Origin: Haberlea rhodopensis
Lineage: Eukaryota; Streptophyta; Magnoliopsida; Lamiales; Gesneriaceae
Length of the DNA stretch: 64,000 nt
Assembly: GCA_907163345.1 (NCBI GenBank)
Contig: CAJQUN010000003.1
Coordinates: 25,249,879 to 25,313,878 of the forward strand
Reading direction: 5' to 3'
A model generated the notes under the pieces. The model saw nothing but the letters and a program-made list of their open reading frames with translations, was not told the origin of the DNA and ran no database searches. The position numbers were made by a program, and so were the translations under genes. Positions 45,041 through 56,926 of the stretch are shown one piece after another (the stretch's first letter is position 1; every line of letters starts with the position of its first letter).

Positions 45041-46029
45041 GTGCATGTAATTTACATGCACCGACAGTTTATGAGTCTATCGGTGCATGTAATTTACATG
45101 CATCGATAGACTTAGTGGTGCATGTAATTTACATGCACCGACAGTTCATGAGTCAATCGGTGCATGTAATTCACATGCACCGATAGACTCATTGGTGCAT
45201 GTAACTTACATGCATCTTTAGACTTAGGTTTTGCTTTCTTATTCAGTTTGTTATTTCACATCTCAAGCCTTCTATTTCAGTTTGCTATTAAATTAAAAAA
45301 AATTAATGAGGAAAAATGTTACATATTCAAAATTATATATAAAAAAGGCTATGTTTAGTTAAATATAGTATAAGTCTATAGGTGCATGTAATTTACATGC
45401 ACCAAAATAGACTTAGCGGTGCATGCAATTCACATGCACCGACTTGCTAAAATCTATCGATGCATGTAATTTACATGCACCGATAGGCGGAGATGCACTA
45501 ATATACGATTTTTTTTTATCTAATTACTAAATAACAATGATCAAATCAAAAAAATGTGAATTAATTTTTCATTCTATAATTTTTACAATTGATCATATAA
45601 CAAATTAAAGATACAATATATTACTTTAGAAATTAAATTTTATTATGGATGAGTATATACTATATGATAAATTATTGCATAATCTCATAACAAAATTCTA
45701 TTATTTTTCAAATGATAATATATTACACAAACATGTATTAATTTTAAGTGTTATTTGTGATCGTTTTTAACACTTACTATATGATACTTATTGATTATGT
45801 AATGTGAGAACCAATGCAAATGTTGAGTCTACCGATGCATGTAATTTACATGCACCGGACTATCGGTGCATGTAAATTACATGCATCGATAAATGTTGAG
45901 TCTACCGATGCATGTAATTTACATGCACCGGTAGACTATCGGTGCATGTAAATTACATGCACCGATAGACTAGCGGTGCATGTAATTACATGCACCGGTG
46001 AACTAGGGCGCATGTAATTTACATGCACC
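45041..46029. repeat. Clustered 23-bp palindrome (RY-motif rich), about 14 copies
   Basis: The core is an 11-base arm GGTGCATGTAA, one central base, and the reverse complement of the arm. About 14 copies occur in three clusters (45041-45216, 45379-45482, 45831-46029), separated by short related linkers such as GATAGACTTAGT and GACAGTTTATGAGTC. Most copies are perfect or differ at one or two bases, and changes often fall in one arm only. Each copy carries two inverted CATGCA words, the core of the RY element read by plant B3 transcription factors. The arrays lie 1.4-2.4 kb upstream of the chitinase-like gene. Any regulatory role is inference. Confidence 0.9.
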
Positions 46030-47370
46030 ACATGAATACATTTTTACATGCATCGCATGATTAATTTTTCATACACAACATGATTAATTTTTATTCATAC
46101 ACCGAAGATGTACACAATCACACCAGCTACTCACGTGATTGTAATCGAACACCTCCAGAGCACAATGAACGAGTACAATTCAATTGCAAACGAACTATCG
46201 GAATTAATTCACGACGAAGAATTCAATTCCTCAACAGTCGTCCTTTGCCGTCGCCATATACCAGAAGAAAAACGATATTTTTTTTGCATATTTGATATTA
46301 GAATTCATGCAGCAAAAACATCACAAGATCGCAGAAAAATTTGGCACAATTGCAAGCGACGATGCGTCACGAAGCAAAAAAATTTAACAATTGAAGGTGA
46401 ATGCTATGATGCGATCATACGTCAATTCAGAAACAGCTCGCAACGAAGAAGACGAAACCAATTCAAAGCAATAGATCGGAAAAAAAACAGAGAAATTGAT
46501 TGAAGACGAGGATGAGAACGACAACAAGATTCAATTTGTGAAGAACAAAATTCGATATTCATTCTGAAATTATAACGCAATTCAACCAATCGAACAATCT
46601 GCCATTGAGAAAATGGATTAATTAGATTATGTGTGTTTAAGTCATAAAAATGGATTAATTAGATTATGGTTTCATAAAATAGACTTATGTGAAAGATATT
46701 TTTTAAAAGATGTATTTAGTTGAAATAAGATTTTTTTGGGTGATTTAGTTGAAACATATTTTGATAAGTAGTACCTATGTGTAATTTTTTCTATAAAAAA
46801 AAAAAAACAGAAAAGAAAAGATAAAGATAAAGATAAAACGCCAATTTTTCAACCTGCAGTACAATCATGTCCAAAAATAATTGAGAACCTTTATTTATTT
46901 ATTATTTAACGTAAAATCTTGTCTTTCATAAATATATTTTGTTAACAAATTCTTTTTTATATAAAATAACCAAGATAAAGAAACGTGATGTCACTTATCT
47001 TGATTTTAATTAAAAAAGAGAATATATTTATAAAAAAAATGTTAAAAAATATATTTATTTGATATTCCTTTTAGCTTTTTATAGTTTTTAGGAATTTGAA
47101 TATTTTTTGGATTATATTTTTTACTTCTTAGGTTTTTTATTTTAGATAATTTTTAAAATTAAATTAAAATTAGTTTATGTTTGAAGCATAAATATTTTAA
47201 AACCATAAACAATACACATATATATATATATAATTTTTTAAAATGTGGATAATACTGGGACACGATTTTACTAAAGAGGTAACGTTTTTTGTTTTATATT
47301 AAACAGTTTTTCCACGTTTTATTCATCTGATAACTATTCCAACGCTTTATTCATTAATCTCTCACATCCT
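46030..47370. other. Intergenic between palindrome cluster and chitinase-like gene
   Basis: AT-rich. A lone right end of the MITE-like family (CAACCTGCAGTACAATCATG..., to about 46883) is visible. A 131-codon open frame at 46108-46503 has no recognisable motif and a skewed Arg/Lys composition; it is not supported as a gene. Confidence 0.4.
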
Positions 47371-47375
47371 CCGCC

Positions 47376-47383
47376 TATAAAAG
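47376..47383 (+). promoter_or_regulatory. TATA box of the chitinase-like gene
   Basis: TATAAAAG lies about 55-60 bp before the ATG at 47437, leaving a short 5' UTR typical of a single-exon plant gene. Confidence 0.7.
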
Positions 47384-47436
47384 GAACTCATCCGAAGAAT
47401 GCAAAAACCATACACTCAACAAAATTAATCATCAAG

Positions 47437-49167
47437 ATGTCAGCCCACTACCACCATCTTTTACTCCCAATCCTCATCGCTTTTTCACTAATCATCCCCT
47501 CTAAATCAGACGGAATTGCCGTCTATTGGGGCCAACAGACCGCAGAAGGAACCCTGTATGAGGCCTGCGCCACCGGATACTATCAATACGTAAATGTCGC
47601 CTACTTGTCCAAATTTGGCAACGGCGCGGATCCTCAGATAAACCTGGCGGGCCACTGCAATCCAGATGCATGCCAAAAACTGTCCGTCGACATTCAGTAC
47701 TGCCAGTCTCGAGGCATCAAAGTACTGCTATCTCTCCAAGCTGGCAACACCCTGAACTCCTCCGATGATGCCAAGAATGTGGCTGAGTATCTATATAACA
47801 ACTTCTTGTGGGGAAAGTCGAGTTCCCGGCCTTTCGGCGATGCCATTTTAGATGGTATCGACTTTAATATCGGAAGTGGCACCTCGCTCCTTCACTGGGA
47901 CGATCTAACCAGGGCCCTGGACGGCTACAGATCACCACATAAACCGATACACTTATCTGCATCTCCAATGTGTTTTCATCCTGATGCATACCTAGACACT
48001 GCAATTAAAACCGGTTTGTTTGACTACGTTTGGATTCAGTTTTACAACAATCCTCCATGTGACTACGGGGGCGGATCACATAATCTTAAGGAGAGCTGGA
48101 AGTGGTGGAGCGAGAATGTGCCTGTGGCGAAGATCTTCTTGGGCCTGCCTGCGTCTCCACAAGCAGCTAGCTCAGGATACATTCCACCTGAAGTTCTGGA
48201 ATCTAAGATCCTACCATATATTTCATCTTATCCAAATTATGGAGGACTGATGCTTTGGGACAGGTATTTTGATAAGGTAAATCAATATACTGCCAATCTT
48301 AAGGGGATCAACCCCTCCAAAAAAGAATCAGCTGGAATCGCCGTCTACTGGGGCCAACAGACCGCAGAAGGAACCCTATACGAGGCATGCACCACTGGAT
48401 ACTATAAATATGTAAATGTCGCCTACTTGTCCAAATTTGGCAACGGTGCGGATCCTCAGATAAACCTGGCGGGCCACTGCAATCCAGATGCGTGCCAAAA
48501 ACTGTCCGTCGACATTCAGTACTGCCAGTCTCGAGGCATCAAAGTACTGCTATCTCTCCAAGCTGGGAACACCCTTAACTCCTCCGATGATGCCAAGAAT
48601 GTGGCTGAGTATCTATATAACAACTTCTTGTGGGGAAAGTCGAGTTCCCGGCCTTTCGGCGATGCCATTTTAGATGGTATCGACTTTAATATCGGAGGTG
48701 GCACCTCGCTCCTTCACTGGGACGATCTAACCAGGGCCCTGGACGGCTACAGATCACCACATAAACCGATACACTTATCTGCATCTCCAATGTGTTTTCA
48801 TCCTGATGCATACCTAGACACTGCAATTAAAACCGGTTTGTTTGACTACGTTTGGATTCAGTTTTACAACAATCCTCCATGTGACTACGGGGGCGGATCA
48901 CATAATCTTAAGGAGAGCTGGAAGTGGTGGAGCGAGAATGTGCCTGTGGCGAAGATCTTCTTGGGCCTGCCTGCGTCTCCACAAGCAGCTAGCTCAGGAT
49001 ACATTCCACCTGAAGTTCTGGAATCTAAGATCCTACCATATATTTCGTCTTATCCAAATTACGGAGGACTGATGCTTTGGGACAGGTATTTTGATAAGGT
49101 AAATCAATATACTGCCAATCTTAATAGCATTGGGATCAAGGATCAAGGTCATCACTATTCCGAATAA
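47437..49167 (+). CDS. Tandem double-domain class III chitinase-like protein (GH18), catalytic residues lost
   Basis: A 576-aa single-exon protein. Residues 1 to about 24 form a hydrophobic signal peptide (LLLPILIAFSLIIPSKS), so it is probably secreted. Two nearly identical hevamine-type GH18 domains follow, at 26-299 and 300-573, each starting GIAVYWGQQTAEGTLYEAC. The DNA repeats with an 822-bp offset. Class III chitinases use the motif DGxDxDxE on strand beta-4; here both domains read DGIDFN-I-G (N144/G146 and N418/G420), so the catalytic Asp and Glu acid are gone. The substrate-contact segment WIQFYNNPPC, the conserved cysteines and the C-terminal LMLWDRYFD remain. The fold is probably kept without hydrolysis, as in GH18-derived lectins and xylanase inhibitors. 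Carbohydrate binding or inhibitor activity is inferred. Confidence 0.93.
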   Translation: MSAHYHHLLLPILIAFSLIIPSKSDGIAVYWGQQTAEGTLYEACATGYYQYVNVAYLSKFGNGADPQINLAGHCNPDACQKLSVDIQYCQSRGIKVLLSLQAGNTLNSSDDAKNVAEYLYNNFLWGKSSSRPFGDAILDGIDFNIGSGTSLLHWDDLTRALDGYRSPHKPIHLSASPMCFHPDAYLDTAIKTGLFDYVWIQFYNNPPCDYGGGSHNLKESWKWWSENVPVAKIFLGLPASPQAASSGYIPPEVLESKILPYISSYPNYGGLMLWDRYFDKVNQYTANLKGINPSKKESAGIAVYWGQQTAEGTLYEACTTGYYKYVNVAYLSKFGNGADPQINLAGHCNPDACQKLSVDIQYCQSRGIKVLLSLQAGNTLNSSDDAKNVAEYLYNNFLWGKSSSRPFGDAILDGIDFNIGGGTSLLHWDDLTRALDGYRSPHKPIHLSASPMCFHPDAYLDTAIKTGLFDYVWIQFYNNPPCDYGGGSHNLKESWKWWSENVPVAKIFLGLPASPQAASSGYIPPEVLESKILPYISSYPNYGGLMLWDRYFDKVNQYTANLNSIGIKDQGHHYSE

Positions 49168-49445
49168 TTACATGCACGTCTGTTGTGCTGGTAATGTATT
49201 ATGGTCGTGGAAGTAATTAGTATCCTGGATTTCATGTGTGATGTGTCTGTATCATGGAGTCAAGTACTATGTTGCTGTATGGGTATGGTACTGTGGTCAT
49301 GGATGTAATAAACCATATGGTACGTTGTAAAATAAATAAAGAAATCAAGTTGAACTCTCCACATATACATGCATGCATTTACCACTTATGGTATTTAGTT
49401 TCTCAAAGCATTTGTTTTTGGAGTATCTTCACTGATATATAGCTA
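49168..49445 (+). other. 3' UTR of the chitinase-like gene
   Basis: AATAAATAAA at 49331-49340 is a good polyadenylation signal about 165 bp after the stop. The rest is unremarkable. Confidence 0.5.
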
Positions 49446-50756
49446 ACACTTAATATTTGTGTTATTTTTAGAAAAAAAAATGAGAAAAATATATTTAAAT
49501 ATATAATTAAAACTAAAAACTAACTCTAAAATAACAATATCAAAGTGTATAAATTATAAAATGCATATTTGACTATATGATGAATTTTTATATGTGAGTT
49601 TTTCACAATTAACTATATAAAACATTGTTTAAAAATCTAACTGGACTAGTGGTCGAACCGGAAACCACGTGAAGCGTATGAAAAACTGGTCTGAGTCTTT
49701 TAATTACCTGTTATTAGTTGACCCATAAAATACCTCAATAAACCGGTGGGTTTTTATTGAAACAAATGACCTAATTGTAAATTATAAAATTAATAAATAA
49801 TTAAATATAATGATATTATTATTTATTATAAATCATGCATATAAGTTTTTTAATTTTTTGTTCCTATTAAAATTTTAACATATGTTTTTAGATAGACCAA
49901 AGTTTAAAACTTCAAAATCAGCCATATTATTGTATTACATTATAATAAAAAAAAATTATCCTCTTTGACATTCCTCCGTTGATGCATTCGAATTTTTAAG
50001 TTATTATTATTATTATTATTTATTGCAACAAACAATGATAGTGATATAAATTTATCAGAAAGTAAATAATTGTTATTAATTTTTTTATATTTTTTTTGCT
50101 CGATGTATGATTTGTTAATGAATATTTATGATTGACAACTCTAGTATTTTGTTTTAAAGTATATAATATGGCTTATGTTGAGTTTTTACATGGTAAATAT
50201 TAATTATTATGACTATTTTTCTATAAATAAAATATTTAATTTTGTATTTGATAGAAATTGAATCGCTGGTTCAACCACTAGTTAATTGGTTGAATAAATA
50301 ACCCGTTGACCCATTGCTTTGACCGGGTCGATGTTCGGGTTGGTTTTAAAACTATGATATAAAATAAATATTAATTATTGGTGTTCAGATAAATTCATTT
50401 ATCTCATGTGTTCTTACTTTAACTTATTCTAACTGAAAACTAATTATTTTTCCTTTAATTCATCATACTATCTTATAAAAAGGATAGATAACAAGTTTGT
50501 TATTTTAAAACTAAATGTAATACATTAAAAAATATTATTTTATATTAGCATATTTACAAAAAAACTATTTGTAAAAATATTAAACACATATTATCTCAAT
50601 ATTTCGAGTAATATTTTTGAAATAATATGTTTACCTTGGTATATGAAGGCTGAAGCATCACTCAAGGATATTGTAGGTATAACTATGACGCATATATTTG
50701 AAAATTAACCTTATGACGATGAATCATCTTTAAACCCAAAAACTCATATTAAATCA
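49446..50756. other. AT-rich intergenic
   Basis: No gene. Loosely inverted words (GGACTAGTGGTCGAACCGG near 49643, GGTTCAACCACTAGTTAATT near 50266) suggest a decayed inverted-repeat element of about 0.7 kb. A short ATT microsatellite lies near 50003-50020. Confidence 0.35.
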
Positions 50757-51164
50757 TTAAGAATCAAAAGATCTGTAAGCGGAAGCGTATTAATCAATAG
50801 TAGTTGATATGATTGTAGATATGAGTCGTTGGCCTTTCAGATCAACATGATTAGTTTTGAGAGCCCTTTAGTTTCTCTCATTCGCTCTCTAACTGTCGAT
50901 GAGAGCAGTATAGAATGACTGAATTATCGTGTAACCTGGGGACCATGACCCTTTATATAGATATTGGGTTTCTATTTAAGCCCATCATAGAAATATAAAA
51001 CCACACTTGTCTCTACACATTAAAGGCACACACCCTTATCCGATACATTAAAGCCCAAATATTTTGAAACATTATTAGATCATTTTTATGGGCTAAACCC
51101 TACAGACAGTCCAAAATGCATAATTATTTACATATAAGCCAAACGTTGGATTAATGATCCAACA
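50757..51164 (-). repeat. Copia 3' LTR (minus strand)
   Basis: On the minus strand the LTR starts TGTTGGATCATTAATCC at 51164, directly after a polypurine tract CCCAAGTGAGAGAT (plus 51165-51178). The segment 50757-50935 matches 63791-64000 at the right edge, identifying the pair. The left boundary is set by where similarity ends and is approximate. Confidence 0.75.
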
Positions 51165-53280
51165 ATCTCTCACTTGGGCTATATGCAAGACCATATAATT
51201 ATGAATTGTAAAAATTAACCGAATGAGCTCAACTTTGATGTCCTTACCAAAATGTATCTATAACCAATCATGTCCATCAATCATACCAACATAGGATCAA
51301 AGTGGCCTTTGTTACAGATATAGTAACTATACACATCAATGGTCACATATACCAATACAACTGAATGTCATGGATTATGATGTGGATGTGTAGCATGGAA
51401 ATTTCATGTAATGTGATCTTAACATGCATATTTCCAACTGGTCCTCGCTTAAACTTAGTGAGATCAAACCATAACAGAGTCAAAGTGTAAATGAACCAAA
51501 AACTTTATTTCTGCAGAAAATAACCTTAAATATCCATAAACCAAATAATCCGTAAAAGTCTATAAAAGCATTTAAAAGTACAAACACCCACTAAAAACGA
51601 ATATCCTTAATTGACACAACACACATACAAGCAATATGCTTATTAAACATTTTGGGTGGTGTTACCTTAGTAAGTGGATCCACAAAAACGGAGTTTGTAC
51701 TGATGCGCTTTATAAACAACTAACAATTGTTCACTCCGAACACTTTCTTTAACAACAAGGAACTTGATTTATATATGTCTTAACTATATCGAGTTCTTAA
51801 TGTTACTGGAATATAAAAGTATTGATTATTGTCACAAAAAAATTTAAGCGGTATTTCAATGTTGTCCACTAGTTGCAGTCCTATGGCAAAATTTTCACAG
51901 TCATATTTCATAATTGGATGCCTTACAAAATGTTATAAAATCTTTTGTCATGGTAAAATAGGCTATAGTGTTTGACTGTTTAGCACTCTTTAATAAGATG
52001 ACACTTTCAACCAAAAGATATATATAGCCCAACGTACACTATCTTGGCATCCTGCAAAATCATAGTTAGTATACACAATGATCTCTAACTGATCCGACTC
52101 TCCGATCCATGAGCATGTACTCTTTTGTCCTCTATAAGTACCATAAGACAATTTTGACTACTTTCTAATGGTCTACTCCTGAATTACGTATCTCCCCAAC
52201 ATACCAATCACATACGTAATATCTGAACGTGTACAAACATGAGTATACATCAGAGTTCCTATTGCTGACGCATAAGGAATCTTCCGATTTTCCTTTTGCT
52301 CAAAATCATTCTTAGAGCACCGACTGAGACTAAATTTGTCTCTCTTAGCCATAGGGGTATTAAAACAAGAAAAATGTACTTGCTCCCACACCAAATTTAT
52401 CTCAAAGCCAGATAAGATGATCACTTGATGAAATTTAAATACTTTTGTCGAGATGCGTGCTTGAACCCATAGATGGGATTTCTTAAGTTTGCAAACCATA
52501 TCCTTTGGGTTTTCCAACGCAAAGTTTTCTAGTTGTACCATATAGATCGTCTCATCAATGCCACCATTGAAAACATCGTCTTTACATCCATCTGATGTAA
52601 CTCAAGATAAAAATATGCTACCATTGTCATTATAGTTCTAAGAGAGTCTTTCAAAGAAACCGAAGAGAAGACTCTTTATTGATCATGCCCTCTTTATGTG
52701 TAAAGTCTTTTTGCTACAAGACCAACCTTTATCTTTCCACATCGCCTTCGAATCCCTCTTGGTCTTGCAACCAATGAGTCTCGCACCTTCAGGCAATGTA
52801 ACGATATTCCAAATGTCATTGTCCTTATAAGACTTTATTTCTTTCTTCATTGCATCAATCCACCATTTAGAGTTAGAACTTTGCTTGACAGAAGTTAATC
52901 GGTTAGTCTTTCATCACACCAATGTCAACATCATGTTCTAGTAGAAATACAATGTAACCATTTGCCACTTTACTTCTCATTTCTCTATTGGATCTCCTTA
53001 ATGACATAGGTTCTTGAGGTGTTGAAGTTTGTCATCTGGAATAATTTCTTGAATGGGAGGTTCTCCGACATTGTCTTACTATATTGTGTTTCGAACAAGG
53101 TTAGAATGGAATCCTGATCAATGTCAATTACACCTGTGGGAATATCAATATAGATCCCAATAAATCCAGTCCTTAACAATAATCTAAATTTTCCAATTGC
53201 CTCTAATTTTAACCATCTCGCCATAGCCCATTTTGATTAATCTTTCAGAATCATTTGGCTTTCGGCAATCAGTAGAATCC
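51165..53280 (-). pseudogene. Decayed Copia pol (RT region), minus strand
   Basis: Pieces of RT are readable on the minus strand in order, in shifting frames: WWIDAMKKEIKSYKDNDIWN and LPEGARLIGCKTKRDSK (about 52860-52745), QMDVKT (near 52595), ENPKDMVCKLKKS, and KIPYASAIGTLMYTHVC with MLGRY (52541-52173). The YVDD region is deleted between SGFEINLV and the next block. Faint pol-linker sequence reaches 53260. RNase H is not recognisable before the polypurine tract. Many stops and shifts; clearly dead. Confidence 0.8.
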
Positions 53281-56010
53281 TGTGATGTCCGAAATAATTA
53301 GTAATTATTCAATTGACTTAAATTGTGGTATTTCAATAAGATTTCGAGATTTGAATTATTGGAAATCTTATTTGGACCGGAGTCGGAATAAATAATTTTG
53401 GATTTGAATTTATAGTGTTAATTAAATTCAAGGAAATTCTTTAAATTCGTGAGAATATAATTTTGGCCCGGAATTGGAATAAATAAATTATGGGAAGAGC
53501 ATGTATCTTGAGTTAAATTTAAAAAGAGATGTTTGCATATTAATTTATGAGCTATGTATAAGAAGAATAACTTAAGGGTTAAAACACACACTAAACTTTC
53601 CTACACACACTAACTCACGCCTCTCCTCCTCTACTTCACGCCAACCATTTCTCCCTCACGCTTAGAGGCGATTTTGCAATGCTTGAGCTCAATTTTTCTC
53701 ACAAGCTTGTGTGGGTAAGATGATATACACTCTCTTAGTCATTATCTTCATCTTGTGCCTCAATTTCGATGGGTTGTGTGAAGAACTGGTTCGATTTTTA
53801 CTAGCTTTTGGAAGGGTTTCTTATGTGGTTCGATTTTTGGGCTTGTTGATAATGTTTTGTGTTGTTTTTGTCCATCTTAAGAGTGTGTGCAGATTTGTGT
53901 GCAAGTGTGTGCAGTTGTGTGTGCGTGTGTGTGTGTGTAACAGTGTGTGCGTGAGTGTGTTTTTGCGCGTGTGTGTGTATCCAGCATGTATTTGTGTCTG
54001 TAGATGGTATTTATGCAAGTGATTATGTTTTCGTACTTTTATTGAAGTGTAAATGTGTTAAGTATATACATGTATGTGGCTAGATGAAGTATTGTCAATG
54101 AAGAATGATAATTTGAATTGGTATAGCGGGTTAAGGCGGTTAAGTGACTATAATTCGAGTACGAATATTGTAATTGGGAATTGGAGAGCATGCGGAATGC
54201 TATTGATTGTTGGAAGTTAATTATGACTCACTTTGTTGAATGATTAATTGTTAGAAGGGAATTGTTGATTTGTGCATTGACTAGTATCATTGTTGGTTAA
54301 AATATGAAGATTAAAAATCATGCATGGAAGGTGCTTGTTAATATGCTTAAATGTGATTCAAGTGTGGGTCTAAGCCTTGTTAGTGGGGGTGAAAAGAACT
54401 AACTTCTATGCTTGTAGCCTTTGTAATGTTTGGTGGGTGTTGGGCTATGATATGAGATGTGTTATCTTTGGAAGCATGTGTAGTGTGTAAATAAATGGGT
54501 TATATACATGCTAGTATGTGTTAACATGGATTAGAGTTTATGGTGATGCATATGCTTGAATGTGTATCATTGCATGTATTGTTGACTTATGTCACTTTAT
54601 TGAATTAGTGCTCTTAGTAGTGAGTTCTAAATCAAGAATTATGGAACCAATGCATCTTTAATTTGTTTAGAGTTGAATTTAAAGCAATTAAGGATCTTAT
54701 GCTGTGATTAAGAGAATTTGATATAAATTGTGGAATCTCTTATAAACATAGATTTCCTTTTGTAGCTTGGTTTGAATCACTTCGGTGTTGGTTTGGGTGT
54801 TTGAAGCATACTAGTTGTTTAATTGAATTCTTGCGTTGGGGAGTTGAATCATGTGATATTATGGGCATGACTTTATGATTTAATATGAGATTTTGTGCAT
54901 CAAATATTGATTATGAGTAACCTTTAAACCTTTGAGTTCATATAGAGCCTTCTTGAGCTCTCGGACAACGAGGATGGTGACTTGACGGTAAACACAGATT
55001 ATAAGGTACGTATCGACGTACGAGCATGTATTTTATGAAGTAAATTCATATTTATGTATTCATGCACTATTGAATGTGGAGAATGAATATGAGGAAATGC
55101 ACTCATGCATTGAGTTTGGTATATGTGCTTTAGTGGACACGTAAATGTACGTGATCCAGATCTACGAGTGGATTATTGATGCCCCTGGCACGATCAATAT
55201 GAGAAGTGGTTGAGAATGGGATTAATTGATAGGCGGAGTTGCCTTCGAGATAAGATTCGTTATGATTGAGTATAAATGTTAAATTATGGTTATGTCAAAT
55301 TTATTGCATTGACGAGTATCATGGTTTGAATAGTGATATTGAACTTGATGTTTACGAAAGTGTACAAGATTGAAACAGGAATCCGTTCGTGATAGCTATG
55401 CCGGTTCGGAATTGTACAGGGAGTATATTTTATGGGTTTTGAATAATTTAAATTGTTGCATTACAGTTTCGTATATTTATGTGTGAATGATTATTGAGTT
55501 GGAGTATGCTCACCCTGTGTGGGGTTGTTTCTGTTGAAACAGGTATAACAGGTACGACGTTGTCTCGGGAAGAAACCTTGAACCCATGGAAAATAGTGCT
55601 CGCAGGATTATGGTACAAGTATCGGTTGATGGTACATAACACTTATGCATTGAGAATTGATTCTTGCTCGTATGTGAGCACCTGGATGCGTGTATATGGA
55701 CTGTATAATAGTGTTGAAGTCCTCTTTTTATATAGTTGATTCATGTGCATGTTATTTTGAGGAGCATGTGCTTTACGAGTTGAATTCTGAGGGGAATTTA
55801 TTATATTATTGCCTGAGAGGTTGTATATGGTGCACGTGATCTGTATTGTTCTGGGTAGTTCTAATTACGGGGAGACTCTGCCCAAATTTTTATAAAAGTC
55901 TTATCGTAGATGTGAAGCATGTAATGATTCTTTTAAGGAAAAGAAATTTTTACATACACAAATGACATCATAATTGCACTTATGACGTGACATGATGTCG
56001 GGGTCTTACA
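53281..56010 (+). mobile_element. 5' LTR (2730 bp) of a chromovirus-like element
   Basis: Starts TGTGATGTCC and ends GGTCTTACA. It is followed after four bases by an initiator-Met primer site TGGTATCAGAGCTGTGG (56015-56031). It interrupts the minus-strand Copia remnant. LTRs of this length are known in Del/Tekay chromoviruses. It contains a C-rich stretch (53580-53670), a GT-rich tract (53885-54010) and TACGTATCGACGTACG near 55009. No 3' LTR partner is in the window, so the element is truncated on the right. Confidence 0.8.
53885..54010 (+). repeat. GT-rich microsatellite tract
   Basis: Interrupted GTGTGT runs inside the 2.73-kb LTR. The open frame that crosses it (53711-54022) is rich in Val and Cys only because of this composition. 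Confidence 0.85.
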
Positions 56011-56926
56011 TTAGTGGTATCAGAGCTGTGGTTTGCTCTTTGGGCAGTCTGAGGGCCTAAGAGTATGTTGAGAGGATTGTATATCACATACTTTTACGCA
56101 TGATTGTGGTTTTCTATCATTGTGATATGACGTCTGTATATTTATCTGTATCTTATGATATGAAGCAATGAAACTTTGTATTATTGCTAACTGTTGCGAT
56201 TGCCGGATCGATTATAAATTATGAGAAACATGGCAATGATGAATCACTGTTGATTCCAGTAGATACACCTATTGATGGCGGTATTGTTGAAAAGCTCATG
56301 AGTATTGTAATTCATTTTAATTACATCACTGACTTGAATATTGTGAAGGTGATGATGTCTTTTGAGATGTATGATGAATGATTTGCCACATTGACGATAT
56401 TTAAAGTCGATGGTAGATTGATGTCGTGCTAGTAGCGGAGTGAATGAATTTTATTGAGCTGAGTTTTGTGTACATGCTATGCATATGTATGTACAGTGCT
56501 GATGAATATGGTTTTGTAGGAGAATTAGAAAATGGGAAACGAGATACAATATCCGGGGATAGAATAAATAGACTATGCGACGATTGGACATGTGTATGTC
56601 ATAAATGTGATGACACAGGTATGTGACGACGTACTAATGCAAATTCAAGTCATCTCTGTGTACTGTATTATGTATTGGTAATGCATATATGCCCTCACGA
56701 GTGTTGGACGATAGTGATAATAATGAGTTTTCAGTGTGGAAAATATTATTTGAGATTTTCTCTGACGGTATTGTGGGGAATTTTCGCTGATGATGATATT
56801 GATGGTTCTAGTGGATGGTGAATTGATGTTCAGTCACTGATTTGGGTCGCCACCGACGAGTGAGCTATGTGATTGGGTCGCCACTGACGAGTGAGTGATG
56901 TGTTATTGGGTCTATGCTAGAGAGAG
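56011..56926 (+). other. Internal start of the chromovirus-like element
   Basis: Primer site, then about 0.9 kb with no long frame. Near 56846-56925 a tandem TTGGGTCGCCACTGACGAGT-like unit occurs two to three times, ending TTGGGTCTATGCTAGAGAG where the next element inserted. The matching right flank continues at 63265-63364 with more TTGGGTCGATGCTAG units. Confidence 0.55.

Noticed and set aside
45041..46029. CRISPR array (repeats with spacers)
   Set aside because: The genome is a plant's, the spacers are themselves related and uneven, and no cas genes exist; it is a palindromic repeat cluster.
46108..46503. 131-aa Arg/Lys-rich frame between the palindrome cluster and the chitinase-like gene
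   Set aside because: No domain, no promoter, no second copy to test conservation, and composition typical of chance frames.
48334..49167. Second chitinase domain as an independent neighbouring gene
   Set aside because: It has no signal peptide, start or promoter of its own and is joined in frame to the first domain by a short linker.
53711..54022. 103-aa Val/Cys-rich frame that looks like a membrane protein
   Set aside because: It is driven by a GT-rich microsatellite within a long LTR.
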